Part shown: piece after piece, positions 17,981-27,079 of the stretch
How the letters are laid out: every line of letters begins with the position of its first letter
Numbering within the stretch: the stretch's first letter is position 1
Assembly (NCBI RefSeq): GCF_049341065.1
Contig: NZ_JBMPIX010000006.1
Location: forward strand, 246,647 to 310,646
From: Pacificoceanicola sp049341065
GTDB taxonomy: Bacteria > Pseudomonadota > Alphaproteobacteria > Rhodobacterales > Rhodobacteraceae
Direction of reading: 5' to 3'
DNA length: 64,000 bases
The notes under the pieces: model-generated
The model's input: only the letters and a program-made list of their open reading frames with translations
What the model was told of the DNA's origin: nothing
Databases searched by the model: none
Made by a program: the position numbers and the translations under genes

Positions 17981-19051
17981 ATGACCAAGGCCAAGCGGCT
18001 GATCCTGCATATTGGACACGGCAAGACCGGCTCGACCTCGATTCAGCGCGCCCTGCGGGCTTCGGACAAGCAGCTTGCCGCCCAGGGCATCCTCTTTCCC
18101 GATCCGGGGCGGCACGACAATCACCAGCTTTTGTTCCCCTATCTGCATGGGGATCTGCCGGACGATCCGGTGCAATTGCAAAGCTTGGGACGCGATCCAG
18201 CTCAAATCATGAAACAGGCCGAAAGCCTTTGGCATGATCTGCTGCGCCGGATCGAGCGCGAGCAGCCCGAAACCGTGGTGCTGAGCTGCGAAAACCAGTT
18301 CCGCCCGTTTCCCGAGGCCGCCATTCGGCGCCTTGCGCAGTTGTCCGATCAGATCGCCGAGCAGACGGAAGTTTACGCCTGGCTGCGCAGTCCTGCGCCA
18401 TTTTTCCTGTCCAACGTGCAGCAAAACGTCAAGAAACGCCCGGAATTCCGCTTTCTGACGCCGACCCGCTGCCGGGACGTGTTGGAGCCCTTCCTTTTGT
18501 ACGGCAACGGCCCGGTTCACGCCCGCCTGTTCGCACGCGAAGCTTTGATCGATGGCGACGCAGTCAGCGATTTCTGCCACGCCGCCCTGCCGCAGATTGA
18601 CCCAAAGACCCTGACCCGAGGCCTATCGGAAGAAAACACCTCGGTTTCCGCCGAGGCCATGGCGCTTTTGCAGGAAATCTTTCGAGAAGCCCGCCCCTTG
18701 CCGCGCGGGGTGCAGGATCGCAAGGCGCTGCGCAAGATCGTGGTTGCACAGGATGCGGTTCTGCCCGGAAAGATCCGCCCCAAGCTGTTCGAGCATGTCC
18801 GCGCCATCGTCGAGGCGCGGGTGACGGAATACAGCTGGCTTGAAGAAACCTTTGGTATTGTCTTCCCGGACGTCGGCCCTGCCGAAATGCCCCAGGCTCA
18901 GGCTGAGGCGGCCTATGCGGCGCTAAGGGACATCACCGATATCTGCAGCGTCAACGCAGCCCGCCAAGAGGCGCTGTGGCAGGCGACATGCGCCGCAGCC
19001 ACACAAGGCGGCGTTCTGGATCGTTTGGTCCGCAAGCTGGGCCTGCGTTAG
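17981..19051 (+). CDS. Sulfotransferase-like P-loop protein
   Basis: A 356-residue protein that opens with LILHIGHGKTGSTSIQRAL, which matches the 5'-phosphosulfate-binding loop of PAPS-dependent sulfotransferases. The rest includes VVLSCENQFRPF and YAWLRSPAPFFLSNVQQNVK, the latter resembling the 3'-phosphate-binding region. Roseobacters encode many such proteins, often for surface glycans, but no glycan genes lie alongside. It follows the small regulator-like gene by 34 bases and overlaps the 3' end of rimO by 4 bases. Confidence 0.65.
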   Translation: MTKAKRLILHIGHGKTGSTSIQRALRASDKQLAAQGILFPDPGRHDNHQLLFPYLHGDLPDDPVQLQSLGRDPAQIMKQAESLWHDLLRRIEREQPETVVLSCENQFRPFPEAAIRRLAQLSDQIAEQTEVYAWLRSPAPFFLSNVQQNVKKRPEFRFLTPTRCRDVLEPFLLYGNGPVHARLFAREALIDGDAVSDFCHAALPQIDPKTLTRGLSEENTSVSAEAMALLQEIFREARPLPRGVQDRKALRKIVVAQDAVLPGKIRPKLFEHVRAIVEARVTEYSWLEETFGIVFPDVGPAEMPQAQAEAAYAALRDITDICSVNAARQEALWQATCAAATQGGVLDRLVRKLGLR

Positions 19052-20412
19052 GAAACCAGCCGCCCCCAAAGGTCGTATTCGCCGGCCTCGTCCACTTCGA
19101 CCGTCACGATATCCCCGGGCTTCAGCGCCTCGGCGCCTTCGTCGATGAACAGGTTGCCGTCGATCTCCGGCGCGTCGGCCTTGGTGCGGCAGGTGGCGAT
19201 GCCATCTTCGTCCACATCATCGACAATCACCTGCATCAGCTGTCCGACCTTGGCCGCCAGTTTGGCCTCGGAAATCGCCTGCGCCTTTGCCATGAAGCGA
19301 TCCCAGCGCTCTTGCTTGACCTCTTCGGGCACATGATCCGGCAGATCGTTCGAGCGCGCGCCCGCGACGTTTTCATACTGAAAACACCCGACGCGATCCA
19401 ATTGCGCTTCATCCATCCAATCAAGGAGGGTCTGGAATTCGGCCTCGGTTTCGCCGGGGTATCCGACGATAAACGTGCTGCGCAACGTGATGTCCGGGCA
19501 AGTGGCGCGCCATGCGGCGATCTCGTCCAGGGTGCGTTCTGCGGCGGCGGGGCGTGCCATGCGGCGCAGCGTATCCGGATGCGCATGCTGGAACGGGATG
19601 TCGAGATAGGGCAGCACGCCGCCGGTCGCCATCATCGGCACCAGATCGCGGACATGCGGATAGGGATAGACATAATGCATCCGCACCCAAGCCCCGAGAC
19701 TGCCCAGATCGCGCGCCAGATCAAGGATCGGGAATTTGCTGTCGCGGTCTTTCCAGTCGGTGCCATAGGCGCTGGTGTCCTGAGAGATCACCAGAAGCTC
19801 TTTCACACCAGCCTCAACCAGCTTTTCCGCCTCGCGCATCACCGCGCGATGCGGACGGCTGGCCAGACGGCCGCGCATGTCCGGGATGATGCAGAACTTG
19901 CACTTGTGATTGCAGCCCTCGGAAATCTTGAGATAGCTGAAATGCCGGGGTGTCAGGCTGACACCGCGGGCGGGCAGAAGATCTATGAAAGGATCGGGGC
20001 TGGGCGGCACCGCGCCATGCACCGCATCCAGAACCTGCTCGTACTGATGCGGTCCTGTGACCGCCAGAACCTTGGGGTGCACGCCGGTGATGTATTCCGG
20101 CTCGGCGCCGAGGCATCCCGTGACAATGACCTTGCCGTTTTCGTTCAGGGCCTCTCCGATGGCTTCAAGGCTTTCGGCCTTGGCGCTGTCGAGAAAGCCG
20201 CAGGTGTTTACGATCACCGCGTCCGCCCCAGCGTAATCGGGCGAGATGCCATAGCCCTCGGCCCGCAGCCTTGTCAGGATGCGTTCGCTGTCGACCAGCG
20301 CCTTGGGGCAGCCAAGGCTGACCATGCCGATGGTCGGCTGGCCTTCGCGGCTGTCGGTTGCGAAACGCGGGGCGGCGAGATCGGGGCGCAGATTGGGTGG
20401 GTTTGTGCTCAT
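19048..20412 (-). CDS. rimO: Ribosomal protein uS12 (Asp) methylthiotransferase
   Basis: A 454-residue radical-SAM enzyme that adds a methylthio group to an aspartate of ribosomal protein S12. The N-terminal UPF0004 domain supplies C35, C71 and C100 for the auxiliary cluster (VSLGCPKALVDSE, VNTCGFLDSAK, VTGCLGAEPE). The radical-SAM motif CNHKCKFC gives C167, C171 and C174, and the C-terminus carries a TRAM-like domain. GAGGGGCC lies immediately before ATG 20412. Confidence 0.95.
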   Translation of the reverse strand: MSTNPPNLRPDLAAPRFATDSREGQPTIGMVSLGCPKALVDSERILTRLRAEGYGISPDYAGADAVIVNTCGFLDSAKAESLEAIGEALNENGKVIVTGCLGAEPEYITGVHPKVLAVTGPHQYEQVLDAVHGAVPPSPDPFIDLLPARGVSLTPRHFSYLKISEGCNHKCKFCIIPDMRGRLASRPHRAVMREAEKLVEAGVKELLVISQDTSAYGTDWKDRDSKFPILDLARDLGSLGAWVRMHYVYPYPHVRDLVPMMATGGVLPYLDIPFQHAHPDTLRRMARPAAAERTLDEIAAWRATCPDITLRSTFIVGYPGETEAEFQTLLDWMDEAQLDRVGCFQYENVAGARSNDLPDHVPEEVKQERWDRFMAKAQAISEAKLAAKVGQLMQVIVDDVDEDGIATCRTKADAPEIDGNLFIDEGAEALKPGDIVTVEVDEAGEYDLWGRLVS

Positions 20413-20589
20413 GGCCCCTCATACATCCGCCTCTCACCGCCCGGCAAGGCCTGCTGTGCCGACCTGAACCAGTGTTTACCACGCCGCCGCGCGCCGAAAT
20501 CCGCGCACCCAGCTTCCGGTCCTCTATTCCCCTTGCGGCCTGCCCCGTCATTTGCCACCCAAGTCCTGTACCATTGAAAGGGGTTCGTC

Positions 20590-22494
20590 ATGCGTTTGCT
20601 ATGGAAAGCTCTGGGCTTTTTCGCCGTCCTGATTGCCGTCGCCTTTGGCGCGCTGATCCTGATGCCAGCCGACGGGATGGGGCGGATTGCCTCGGATCAG
20701 TTGAGCAAACAGTTGGGGCGCGACGTGACGCTGTCGGATGTCAGCCTTTCGCTATGGCCGGTTCTGGGGGTCCAGGCGGGCGGCGTTCGGGTTGCCAATG
20801 CCGATTGGGCTGGCGAAGCGCCGATGTTCGAAGCCACCAGCGCCGCCTTTGGTCTGGATCCGGTTGCGGCCTTGCAGGGCCGGCTTGAGTTTCGCAGCAT
20901 CGAGGCCGACACCCCTACTCTGCGCCTGACCCAGCAGGGAAGCCGCACCAATTGGCACGTGGGCAACGGCGACAGCGCAGGCACAGACACGTCAGGCACA
21001 ACCGGGTTTACCCTGACCACGCTCGACAAACTGTCGATTGCCCGGGGTCGCGTGATCCTGACCCGCGACGGACAGGTCACCGAAATCAACGATGCCGATC
21101 TTGATCTGCGCTGGCCTGATACCTACGGCCCCCTGACGATCGAGGCCAAGCTGCGCCCCGCCGTCAGCCCGATCAGCTTGCAAGCGACGCTGCAAAAGCC
21201 GCGTGCGATGATCGCGGGCGGCGCCGGGCCCGTGACGCTCAGCATGACGACAAGCGGCGGCACCGTTTCCTTTGACGGGCTGGCAGGCAACGCCCCCGAG
21301 GCGCAGGGCACGTTGAAACTGGACCTGAGCGACACCGCGAAAACAGCTGCGGCTTTTGGTCAACTGGGGCTAAGCCTGCCCAAAGGACTGGGCCAAACCG
21401 CCAAGGGCCAGCTTGGTCTGACCCTGACCCGCGTGGGCCGGCTTGCCCTGCGCGACTCCACGCTCAGACTGGACGGCAACACGCTCGAACTGGCGGCGGA
21501 CATTGACCTTGGTGTGAAGCCCCGGGTCAACGCGCAAATCCGGGCCGATGCGCTGGACCTGTCAGCCCTGTCTGGCGGCACCGGAGACGGCGCGCCGTCT
21601 TCGGGTTGGTCCACATCGCCCATCGACGCCTCGGGCCTTGCCGGGTTTGACGGGGAAATCGCCCTGGTGACGGGGGCGCTGACGCTTGATCCCTACAAGT
21701 TCGGCAAGACCCGGGCGCTTTTGACGGTCGACAACTCCCGCGCGGTGTTTGAACTGCGCGAGCTTCAGGGATACGGCGGTCTGGTGACTGGCAGTTTCGT
21801 CGCCAACAACCGTTCCGGCCTGTCGACCCGCGCCGATCTGGCCTTTGCCGGGGTTGCACTCAAGGACTTGCTGAAAGACACCATGAACGTCGAACGTTTT
21901 TCCGGTCCCGCCGATGGCAGCGTCAGCCTGCTCGCGTCGGGCGGATCGGTCGCGGCGCTGGTCGCCTCGCTGTCCGGAGATGGCGCTTTGCGGGCAGGGC
22001 CGGGGGTGATCGAAGGGATCGATCTTGCCGCAGCGCTGACAGGGCAGGCATCAGGGGGAACAACGATTTTTGATCAGGCAACCGGCACCTTCACGGTGAA
22101 AGACGGCGTGATGCGCAACAACGATCTGTCGATGGCCCTTCCCCGTCTTACGGCCAAGGGTGAAGGCCGCGTCGATCTGGGAAAGCGCAATCTGGATTAC
22201 CTTCTGACAGTCCTTGCCCCCGGGGCGCGCGGAGGGCGCGGGCTGGCCATCCCGGTGCGCGTCAAAGGCCCATGGGGCAATCTTGCGATCAATGTTGACG
22301 CCGCCGAGGCGCTGAACGCCAACTTTTCAGACGAGCGTGACGCGCTGGAGCAAAAAGCCCGCGACAAGGTGAACGCCGCGCTTGAGGAAAAGCTGGGTGT
22401 GACCGTGCAAGAAGGCCAAAACGTCCAAGACGCCCTGCGCCAGAAGATCGAAGAACGCGCCAAGGGCGAATTGCTGAACCTTCTGGGCCGCTAA
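20590..22494 (+). CDS. AsmA-family protein
   Basis: A 634-residue protein with an N-terminal membrane anchor (about 5-25) and a long periplasmic body of the AsmA type. Characteristic segments are ADGMGRIASDQLSKQLGRDVTLSDV at the start and GNLDYLLTV-like and VRVKGPWGNLAINVD near the end. AsmA-like proteins are thought to help lipid transport or assembly of the outer membrane. AAAGGGG sits 8 bases before the ATG. It is divergent from rimO and appears monocistronic. Confidence 0.88.
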   Translation: MRLLWKALGFFAVLIAVAFGALILMPADGMGRIASDQLSKQLGRDVTLSDVSLSLWPVLGVQAGGVRVANADWAGEAPMFEATSAAFGLDPVAALQGRLEFRSIEADTPTLRLTQQGSRTNWHVGNGDSAGTDTSGTTGFTLTTLDKLSIARGRVILTRDGQVTEINDADLDLRWPDTYGPLTIEAKLRPAVSPISLQATLQKPRAMIAGGAGPVTLSMTTSGGTVSFDGLAGNAPEAQGTLKLDLSDTAKTAAAFGQLGLSLPKGLGQTAKGQLGLTLTRVGRLALRDSTLRLDGNTLELAADIDLGVKPRVNAQIRADALDLSALSGGTGDGAPSSGWSTSPIDASGLAGFDGEIALVTGALTLDPYKFGKTRALLTVDNSRAVFELRELQGYGGLVTGSFVANNRSGLSTRADLAFAGVALKDLLKDTMNVERFSGPADGSVSLLASGGSVAALVASLSGDGALRAGPGVIEGIDLAAALTGQASGGTTIFDQATGTFTVKDGVMRNNDLSMALPRLTAKGEGRVDLGKRNLDYLLTVLAPGARGGRGLAIPVRVKGPWGNLAINVDAAEALNANFSDERDALEQKARDKVNAALEEKLGVTVQEGQNVQDALRQKIEERAKGELLNLLGR

Positions 22495-22557
22495 GCCCTT
22501 GCGGGTGTCCCGCCCGGAATGTCAGCTATAAGCGGCTTTACAGCCGTTCGGCACATG

Positions 22558-23352
22558 TCAGCGCATGTCCGGCCCAAATGCTTTGATATCCCTAAGATAA
22601 GGGAGCCGCGTTTGGGCTGCAGACACTTTGTCCAATTGCAGCGTCGCATAGATAACCTCGGGCTGCGATCCGGCGCGTGCTAGCTCCTGACCATCTGGCG
22701 TTGCGATGAAGCTTTGGCCCAAAAAACGCATGCCGTTTTCAGTCCCTGCGCTGTTGGCATAAGCGAGATAGACCCCGTTTTCGTAGGCGCGTGTGGGGAT
22801 CATCCGCTGGGCTACCCATTCCCATTGAGCGCCAAGCGCCGTGGGCACCAAAATCAACTCGGCCCCCAGTGACGCCACATGCCGCGCGGTTTCGGGGAAC
22901 TCTGCGTCATAGCAGATCAGCGTGGCGATCCGTACACCGCGATAGGTGAAAAGCCTGCACCCTTGCCCGGGGGTGAAATATTGGCGCTCAAAGCCCGGTG
23001 GGATGGCCAGTTTTCGGTGCCCGCCCAACCGGGTGCCATCCGGGCCAATGCACTGCGCAGCGTTGAAAACTGCCTGCCCGTCCATTTCGGCAAAGCCATA
23101 GTGGATGGCAACGCCATGCGCCTTGGCGAGCGCCGAGATGGTCTGTGCGATGGGGCCATCAGCAGCCTCGGCCCGCAGCACCACCTGATCGCCAATGTTG
23201 TAGCCAGAGGCGAAAAGTTCAGGCAACACCAGAAGATCGACCCCTTCAGCGGCCACCGCTGGCAAGGCTTGGCTCAACCAGTCCAGCCGGACCTGTGCCG
23301 TTGGCAGATCCGCTGGTGATTGCCCGATAGCCAGGCGGAATGTATGGCCCAT
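22558..23352 (-). CDS. Carbon-nitrogen hydrolase (nitrilase superfamily)
   Basis: A 264-residue amidase of the nitrilase superfamily with the Glu-Lys-Cys triad: E45 in VLPELFASGY, K114 in GHRKLAIPPGFERQYFTPG and C147 in TLICYDAEFPE. Family members hydrolyse amides or nitriles. The length fits the aliphatic amidase/omega-amidase-like branches. It lies 2 bases after the M24-family gene and both are divergent from a GntR regulator. This suggests a small catabolic operon for an amide-containing compound, not yet identified. Confidence 0.85.
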   Translation of the reverse strand: MGHTFRLAIGQSPADLPTAQVRLDWLSQALPAVAAEGVDLLVLPELFASGYNIGDQVVLRAEAADGPIAQTISALAKAHGVAIHYGFAEMDGQAVFNAAQCIGPDGTRLGGHRKLAIPPGFERQYFTPGQGCRLFTYRGVRIATLICYDAEFPETARHVASLGAELILVPTALGAQWEWVAQRMIPTRAYENGVYLAYANSAGTENGMRFLGQSFIATPDGQELARAGSQPEVIYATLQLDKVSAAQTRLPYLRDIKAFGPDMR

Positions 23353-23354
23353 CC

Positions 23355-24512
23355 TTAACGTTCCGTGACCAACAACGTGCGGGGATAGTCGGTGATGTAG
23401 TCAAAGCCCGTTTCCGTCACCACCAAGCTGTCGCCAATGCGCCCTGCGGTAACCCCGTCGATGGAAATGCCCCCATCCACCGCAAAGGTCATACCCGGTT
23501 GCAGGATCGTTTTATCCCCGGCTTTCAGCTCGGGCGCCTCAAGATAGGCAACGCCTATCGACCGCCCAGTGCGATAGCCGGTTTCGTACCCGCGCGACGC
23601 ATAAACCTCATTGGCGGCGGCTGCCACGTCCTGCGCCTCGATTCCGGGGCGGATCGTGGCGATTGCGGCTTGCTGCGCATCTATGGCCGCCTGTTGCACG
23701 CGGGCGGCCTCATCCGTCACCTCGCCAATGTGGAACATCCGGTCAAACCCCAGCTTGTACTGCTTGAACTGGGCCATGTTGCAAAAGCAAAAATATACAG
23801 GATCGGCGCGCTGGTAGTGGCGGACCGAGGCGCGGCGATGCACCATCGACGTGTCCTTGCCGCTTTGCAGGATTTGCAGGTTGTGGATCATCGGCGAGAC
23901 AAACCGTTCCCAGCCCTTGTCGGTCAGAAAGCTGGCGGCCTTGCGCGTTCCGGCATCGATCACCGCCAGCGCGCTTTCGTACTCCTGCGCGCCTTCACGC
24001 AGGCTGCCATGGGCGGCGGCCATCATCGCCCCGGCAATCTGGCCCGCCTCTTTCATCACCTGAATTTCGAACGGTGATTTTATCATGCGCATCGCCCCCA
24101 GAACGGGCGAAATATCCTTGATCGGCACACCCGGATATGTCTCATCCAGATAGTTGCGCGCAATCGCGGGGATGGTCCCGCGTTCGACCCAGATCTCACC
24201 GGGATTATCACCCAAAGCCCCAGCCAGCGCCCGGCCCCAGGTGCGTTGGCCCATATCCTCCCAAACGCGCAGGTCTTCGACCCATGTCATGGCCCCCACC
24301 ATCTCGGATTCCATCAGGGGCGTGATCACGATGGGCGCATCATCGGCATCGACCACCAACATCGATGGGCGGCCGAATTCGATACCCAGATACCCCCAGA
24401 AACCCGCCAGATAAGCGATCGAGCTTTCGTCAGTAAAAACAGCCCGGCGAATGCCTATTTCCTGCATCCGGGCTTGAAGAGCAAGGGTGCGGTTTTTCGC
24501 TTCGTCAAGCAT
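23355..24512 (-). CDS. M24 (pita-bread fold) hydrolase-like protein without metal ligands
   Basis: A 385-residue protein with the creatinase N-terminal domain and the M24 pita-bread domain. Where metallo-aminopeptidases have GHGIG and RIEDT, this protein has GRSIGVAYLEAP (R317-S318) and RIGDS (G360). The usual EPG is VDG (D346), and the first aspartate pair falls in VYFCFCNMAQFK. It is therefore expected to be metal-independent, like creatinase or ectoine hydrolase, rather than an Xaa-Pro peptidase. It forms an operon with the nitrilase-family gene. Substrate is unknown; a ring- or guanidino-type amide is a guess. Confidence 0.8.
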   Translation of the reverse strand: MLDEAKNRTLALQARMQEIGIRRAVFTDESSIAYLAGFWGYLGIEFGRPSMLVVDADDAPIVITPLMESEMVGAMTWVEDLRVWEDMGQRTWGRALAGALGDNPGEIWVERGTIPAIARNYLDETYPGVPIKDISPVLGAMRMIKSPFEIQVMKEAGQIAGAMMAAAHGSLREGAQEYESALAVIDAGTRKAASFLTDKGWERFVSPMIHNLQILQSGKDTSMVHRRASVRHYQRADPVYFCFCNMAQFKQYKLGFDRMFHIGEVTDEAARVQQAAIDAQQAAIATIRPGIEAQDVAAAANEVYASRGYETGYRTGRSIGVAYLEAPELKAGDKTILQPGMTFAVDGGISIDGVTAGRIGDSLVVTETGFDYITDYPRTLLVTER

Positions 24513-24560
24513 GATGATTCTCCGGAGTCGGTGGGGCAGTCTGACCTGAAATTGCTAAGC

Positions 24561-24631
24561 TGCATACAGCTTTCGAGTCTATGTTGTCGAACAGTCGAAA
24601 TATTGTGCAATATGGCCTCATGATGTATGCA
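24561..24631. promoter_or_regulatory. Candidate GntR operators in the divergent promoter
   Basis: TGCATACA (24561-24568) and its exact reverse complement TGTATGCA (24624-24631) lie in the 140-base spacer between the divergent M24 and GntR genes. The first is embedded in GCTGCATACAGC. TGTATRCA-type words are typical of FadR/FCD-subfamily operators. The link is inference. Confidence 0.5.
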
Positions 24632-24652
24632 GCATGCGATGAGGAGCTCTCC

Positions 24653-25339
24653 ATGACCGCCAACCGGCAAGCCAATAAATCTGAGCCCAAAAGCGCGGTT
24701 GAAACCATCCAAACCGAGATTTTGCAGCGCATCTGTTTTCTGGACTATCAGCCCGGCGATCAGCTTAAAGAGGCCGAGCTGGCCGCCGAATTTGGTGTCA
24801 GCCGCACCCCGGTGCGCGATGCAATCAGCCGGATCAGCCATTTGGGTCTGGTTGAAACGCGAAACGGCGTGGGCACCGTGGTTATGGCGCTTTCCGCTGC
24901 GCAGATCTGCCAAGTCTATGACATGCGCCTGGAATTGGCTGTGCTGATTGGCACGTTGTCACCCCGCGCAATCACTCAGGCGGACCAGCAGGCAGGGCGC
25001 GACTTGTTGCTAGACGCGCAAGCACTGTGCCGTGATTTCAATGTCCGGCACTATGTCGAGATCAACCACCGGCTGCATAGCCTGATCGCCAGCCTTATTG
25101 GCAACAGCGCGCTGCAATCATTCTGGTGGCAAACTTACTATCAGGCCGCCAGCACGTGGTACCGGGCCGGCAACCAAATTGGCCCCGAAGTGGCACAGGC
25201 GCTGGTCGAGGAGATGGAGGATATCAACACCGCGCTGAACCTTGGCGACGTTGCCGCCATCGGGTTTATCCAGCGCACACATATCGGATATGGCTACCAG
25301 CGGATCAAATCCAACCTGCTGTCGCCCGAGCCGGACTGA
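24653..25339 (+). CDS. GntR-family regulator with FCD ligand domain
   Basis: A 228-residue transcription factor. The winged helix spans about residues 15-80 (QPGDQLKEAELAAEFGVSRT followed by PVRDAISRISHLGLV), and an all-helical FCD-like domain follows with histidines (HRLHSLIASL) suited to binding metal and a carboxylate ligand. ATG 24653 is chosen over the in-frame 24581 because GAGGAG lies 6 bases upstream and the earlier stretch overlaps the probable operator. It probably controls the divergent M24/nitrilase operon and itself. Confidence 0.85.
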   Translation: MTANRQANKSEPKSAVETIQTEILQRICFLDYQPGDQLKEAELAAEFGVSRTPVRDAISRISHLGLVETRNGVGTVVMALSAAQICQVYDMRLELAVLIGTLSPRAITQADQQAGRDLLLDAQALCRDFNVRHYVEINHRLHSLIASLIGNSALQSFWWQTYYQAASTWYRAGNQIGPEVAQALVEEMEDINTALNLGDVAAIGFIQRTHIGYGYQRIKSNLLSPEPD

Positions 25340-25509
25340 CAGCGCCCATATGAAGCTGGCCTAGTTTGTGGCGCATCCAAGCATCGGCATTGACTGCTTG
25401 CGAAGCCTGGCAACCAGTCCGTTGCATTGCGGCATTCAACATTCCGGGCTCGAAACGATTGTCGCCACCCCGATTTAAGCAATCAACTATCAGTATCAGG
25501 AAATGCAAA

Positions 25510-25540
25510 GGGCTGGCCTAGGCCAGCCCAATTTTCTTTG
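25510..25540. terminator. Perfect-palindrome terminator between GntR and gcrA
   Basis: GGGCTGGCCTAGGCCAGCCC (25510-25529) is a perfect 20-base palindrome with pyrimidine/T-rich tails on both sides (AATTTTCTTT rightward, TTTGCATTT on the other strand). It probably terminates both convergent genes. Confidence 0.8.
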
Positions 25541-25551
25541 ACCTGTCACCT

Positions 25552-26145
25552 TTAGCGGCGACGATCCCGACGCGATGACATCGGCTGGAACGCCACGCCG
25601 ACATGCGCTTCGCAATAGGGTTTGCCCTGCTGTACGGGCAATCCGCAGAACCAGAAATCTTCAGTCGCCGGGTCGCCGACCGGCCATTTGCAGGTGCGCT
25701 CGGTCAATTCCATCAGATCCAGCCGCTTGGCCTTTTTCTCGACGGCGCTGACCTTGGCAAGCGCTTCGGGGCTGATCTCATTGGCCGAAGGCTGCGGCGG
25801 CAGGGGTTGGCCTGCGGGGATGATCTGCTTGCGGGCCGGGCTCATGGGCTGAGGCGCCGGAGCAGCCGCAACGGCAGGCTTGGGCTCGGGCTCGGGTTTG
25901 GGCTTGGCCTCCGCCTTCACGGGCTTGGGCTTGGCCTCGGGTTTGGCTTTGGGCTTGGCCTCCGGTTTTGCCGGCGCGGGGGCCGCAGCGCCGCCGCCTG
26001 CGCGGTTGGACAGGCCAAGGCGATGCACCTTGCCGATCACGGCATTGCGGGTGACCCCGCCAAGTTCTTTGGCGATCTGGCTTGCGGATTGGCCTTCGCC
26101 CCACATCTTCTTGAGCAGCTCGACGCGTTCATCGGTCCAGGACAT
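25552..26145 (-). CDS. gcrA: Cell-cycle regulator GcrA
   Basis: A 197-residue protein. The N-terminal DNA-binding region (MSWTDERVELLKKMWGEGQS, then NAVIGKVHRLGLSNR) is the GcrA signature. A long Pro/Ala/Lys/Glu linker (about 52-125) follows. The C-terminal segment is LMELTERTCKWPVGDP, then FCGLPVQQGKPYCEAH, which is the part that contacts sigma-70. GcrA activates genes whose promoters carry methylated GANTC sites. The linker is unusually repetitive (KPEAKPKAKPEAKP) and could vary in length between strains. Confidence 0.93.
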   Translation of the reverse strand: MSWTDERVELLKKMWGEGQSASQIAKELGGVTRNAVIGKVHRLGLSNRAGGGAAAPAPAKPEAKPKAKPEAKPKPVKAEAKPKPEPEPKPAVAAAPAPQPMSPARKQIIPAGQPLPPQPSANEISPEALAKVSAVEKKAKRLDLMELTERTCKWPVGDPATEDFWFCGLPVQQGKPYCEAHVGVAFQPMSSRRDRRR

Positions 26146-26264
26146 GAGGTATTCCTACTGAAAAAAGCGGCGCCGCCATGCGGGCCGCCTGTCGTTTCCG
26201 GGTTCCCCCCTATTCTAATCATCACAAAGCAAGTTACAAGGCGCCGAACACCTAAGGAGGCCCC

Positions 26265-27065
26265 ATGCCGCAGACTCAAAGTTATGCCCCCGGAACCCGG
26301 CGATTTGGACGGGTCAACTGGCTGGGGCTTTATACCCTCGCCCTACGCGAGATATTGCGGTTCGCGAACGTCTGGACACAAACCCTGCTTGCACCTTTGG
26401 TGACGGCGGGTCTGTTCATGTTGATCTTTTCAATTGCAATCGGGCCACGCCGGGGCGACGTGATGGGGGTGCCTTTCACCACTTTCATCGCACCCGGTAT
26501 CCTGATGATGACCGTGATCCAGAACGCCTTTGCCAATACCTCCAGCTCTTTGGTCATCTCAAAGGTGCAGGGAAACATCGTCGATACGCTGATGCCGCCG
26601 CTGTCGGCGGGGGAAATGGTGCTGGGATACCTGGCAGGAGGCGTGGCGCGCGGCTTGTTTGTTGCGGTGGCGATCGGGTTGGCCTTGGCACTGGTGCTCG
26701 GGATCGTTCCGGCGCACCCGCTGGCCGCATTGGGTTTTGTGATCATGGGCGCAGCATTTTTGTCGGCACTTGGAATGATTGCCGGGATTTTCGCCAACAA
26801 ATTCGATCAAATGGCGGCAATCACCAACTTCATCATCACCCCCTTGGCCTTTTTGTCCGGTACTTTCTATTCGGTCGAGGCGTTGCCGCCGGTGCTGTAC
26901 CAGATCACCCATGTGAACCCTGTGTTCTATCTGATCGACGGGGTGCGCTGGGGATCATCGGGGTTTCGGACAGCAATCCACTGCTGGGATTTGCCATCTC
27001 ACTGGGCGCCACCCTTGCAGTCTGCGCGCTGGCTTGGGCGATGTTCCGCAAAGGCTATCGGCTGA
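26265..27065 (+). CDS. ABC-2 type transporter permease with probable C-terminal frameshift
   Basis: A 266-residue frame whose first ~229 residues are a good ABC-2 permease with about five membrane segments (LLAPLVTAGLFMLIFSIAI, FTTFIAPGILMMTVIQNAF, and others). After DGVRWG the frame gives an arginine/tryptophan-rich tail. The neighbouring frame continues with IIGVSDSNPLLGFAISLGA, a last membrane segment, and MFRKGYRLKA, ending at a TAG at 27071-27073. One missing G in the run at 26950-26953 explains the break. It could be a sequencing error or a real mutation. No ATPase gene is adjacent. Confidence 0.8.
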   Translation: MPQTQSYAPGTRRFGRVNWLGLYTLALREILRFANVWTQTLLAPLVTAGLFMLIFSIAIGPRRGDVMGVPFTTFIAPGILMMTVIQNAFANTSSSLVISKVQGNIVDTLMPPLSAGEMVLGYLAGGVARGLFVAVAIGLALALVLGIVPAHPLAALGFVIMGAAFLSALGMIAGIFANKFDQMAAITNFIITPLAFLSGTFYSVEALPPVLYQITHVNPVFYLIDGVRWGSSGFRTAIHCWDLPSHWAPPLQSARWLGRCSAKAIG

Positions 27066-27079
27066 AAGCCTAGCGGTTC

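Noticed and set aside
24581..24652. Longer GntR start at 24581
   Set aside because: The extra residues are unlike the family, and ATG 24653 has a strong Shine-Dalgarno.
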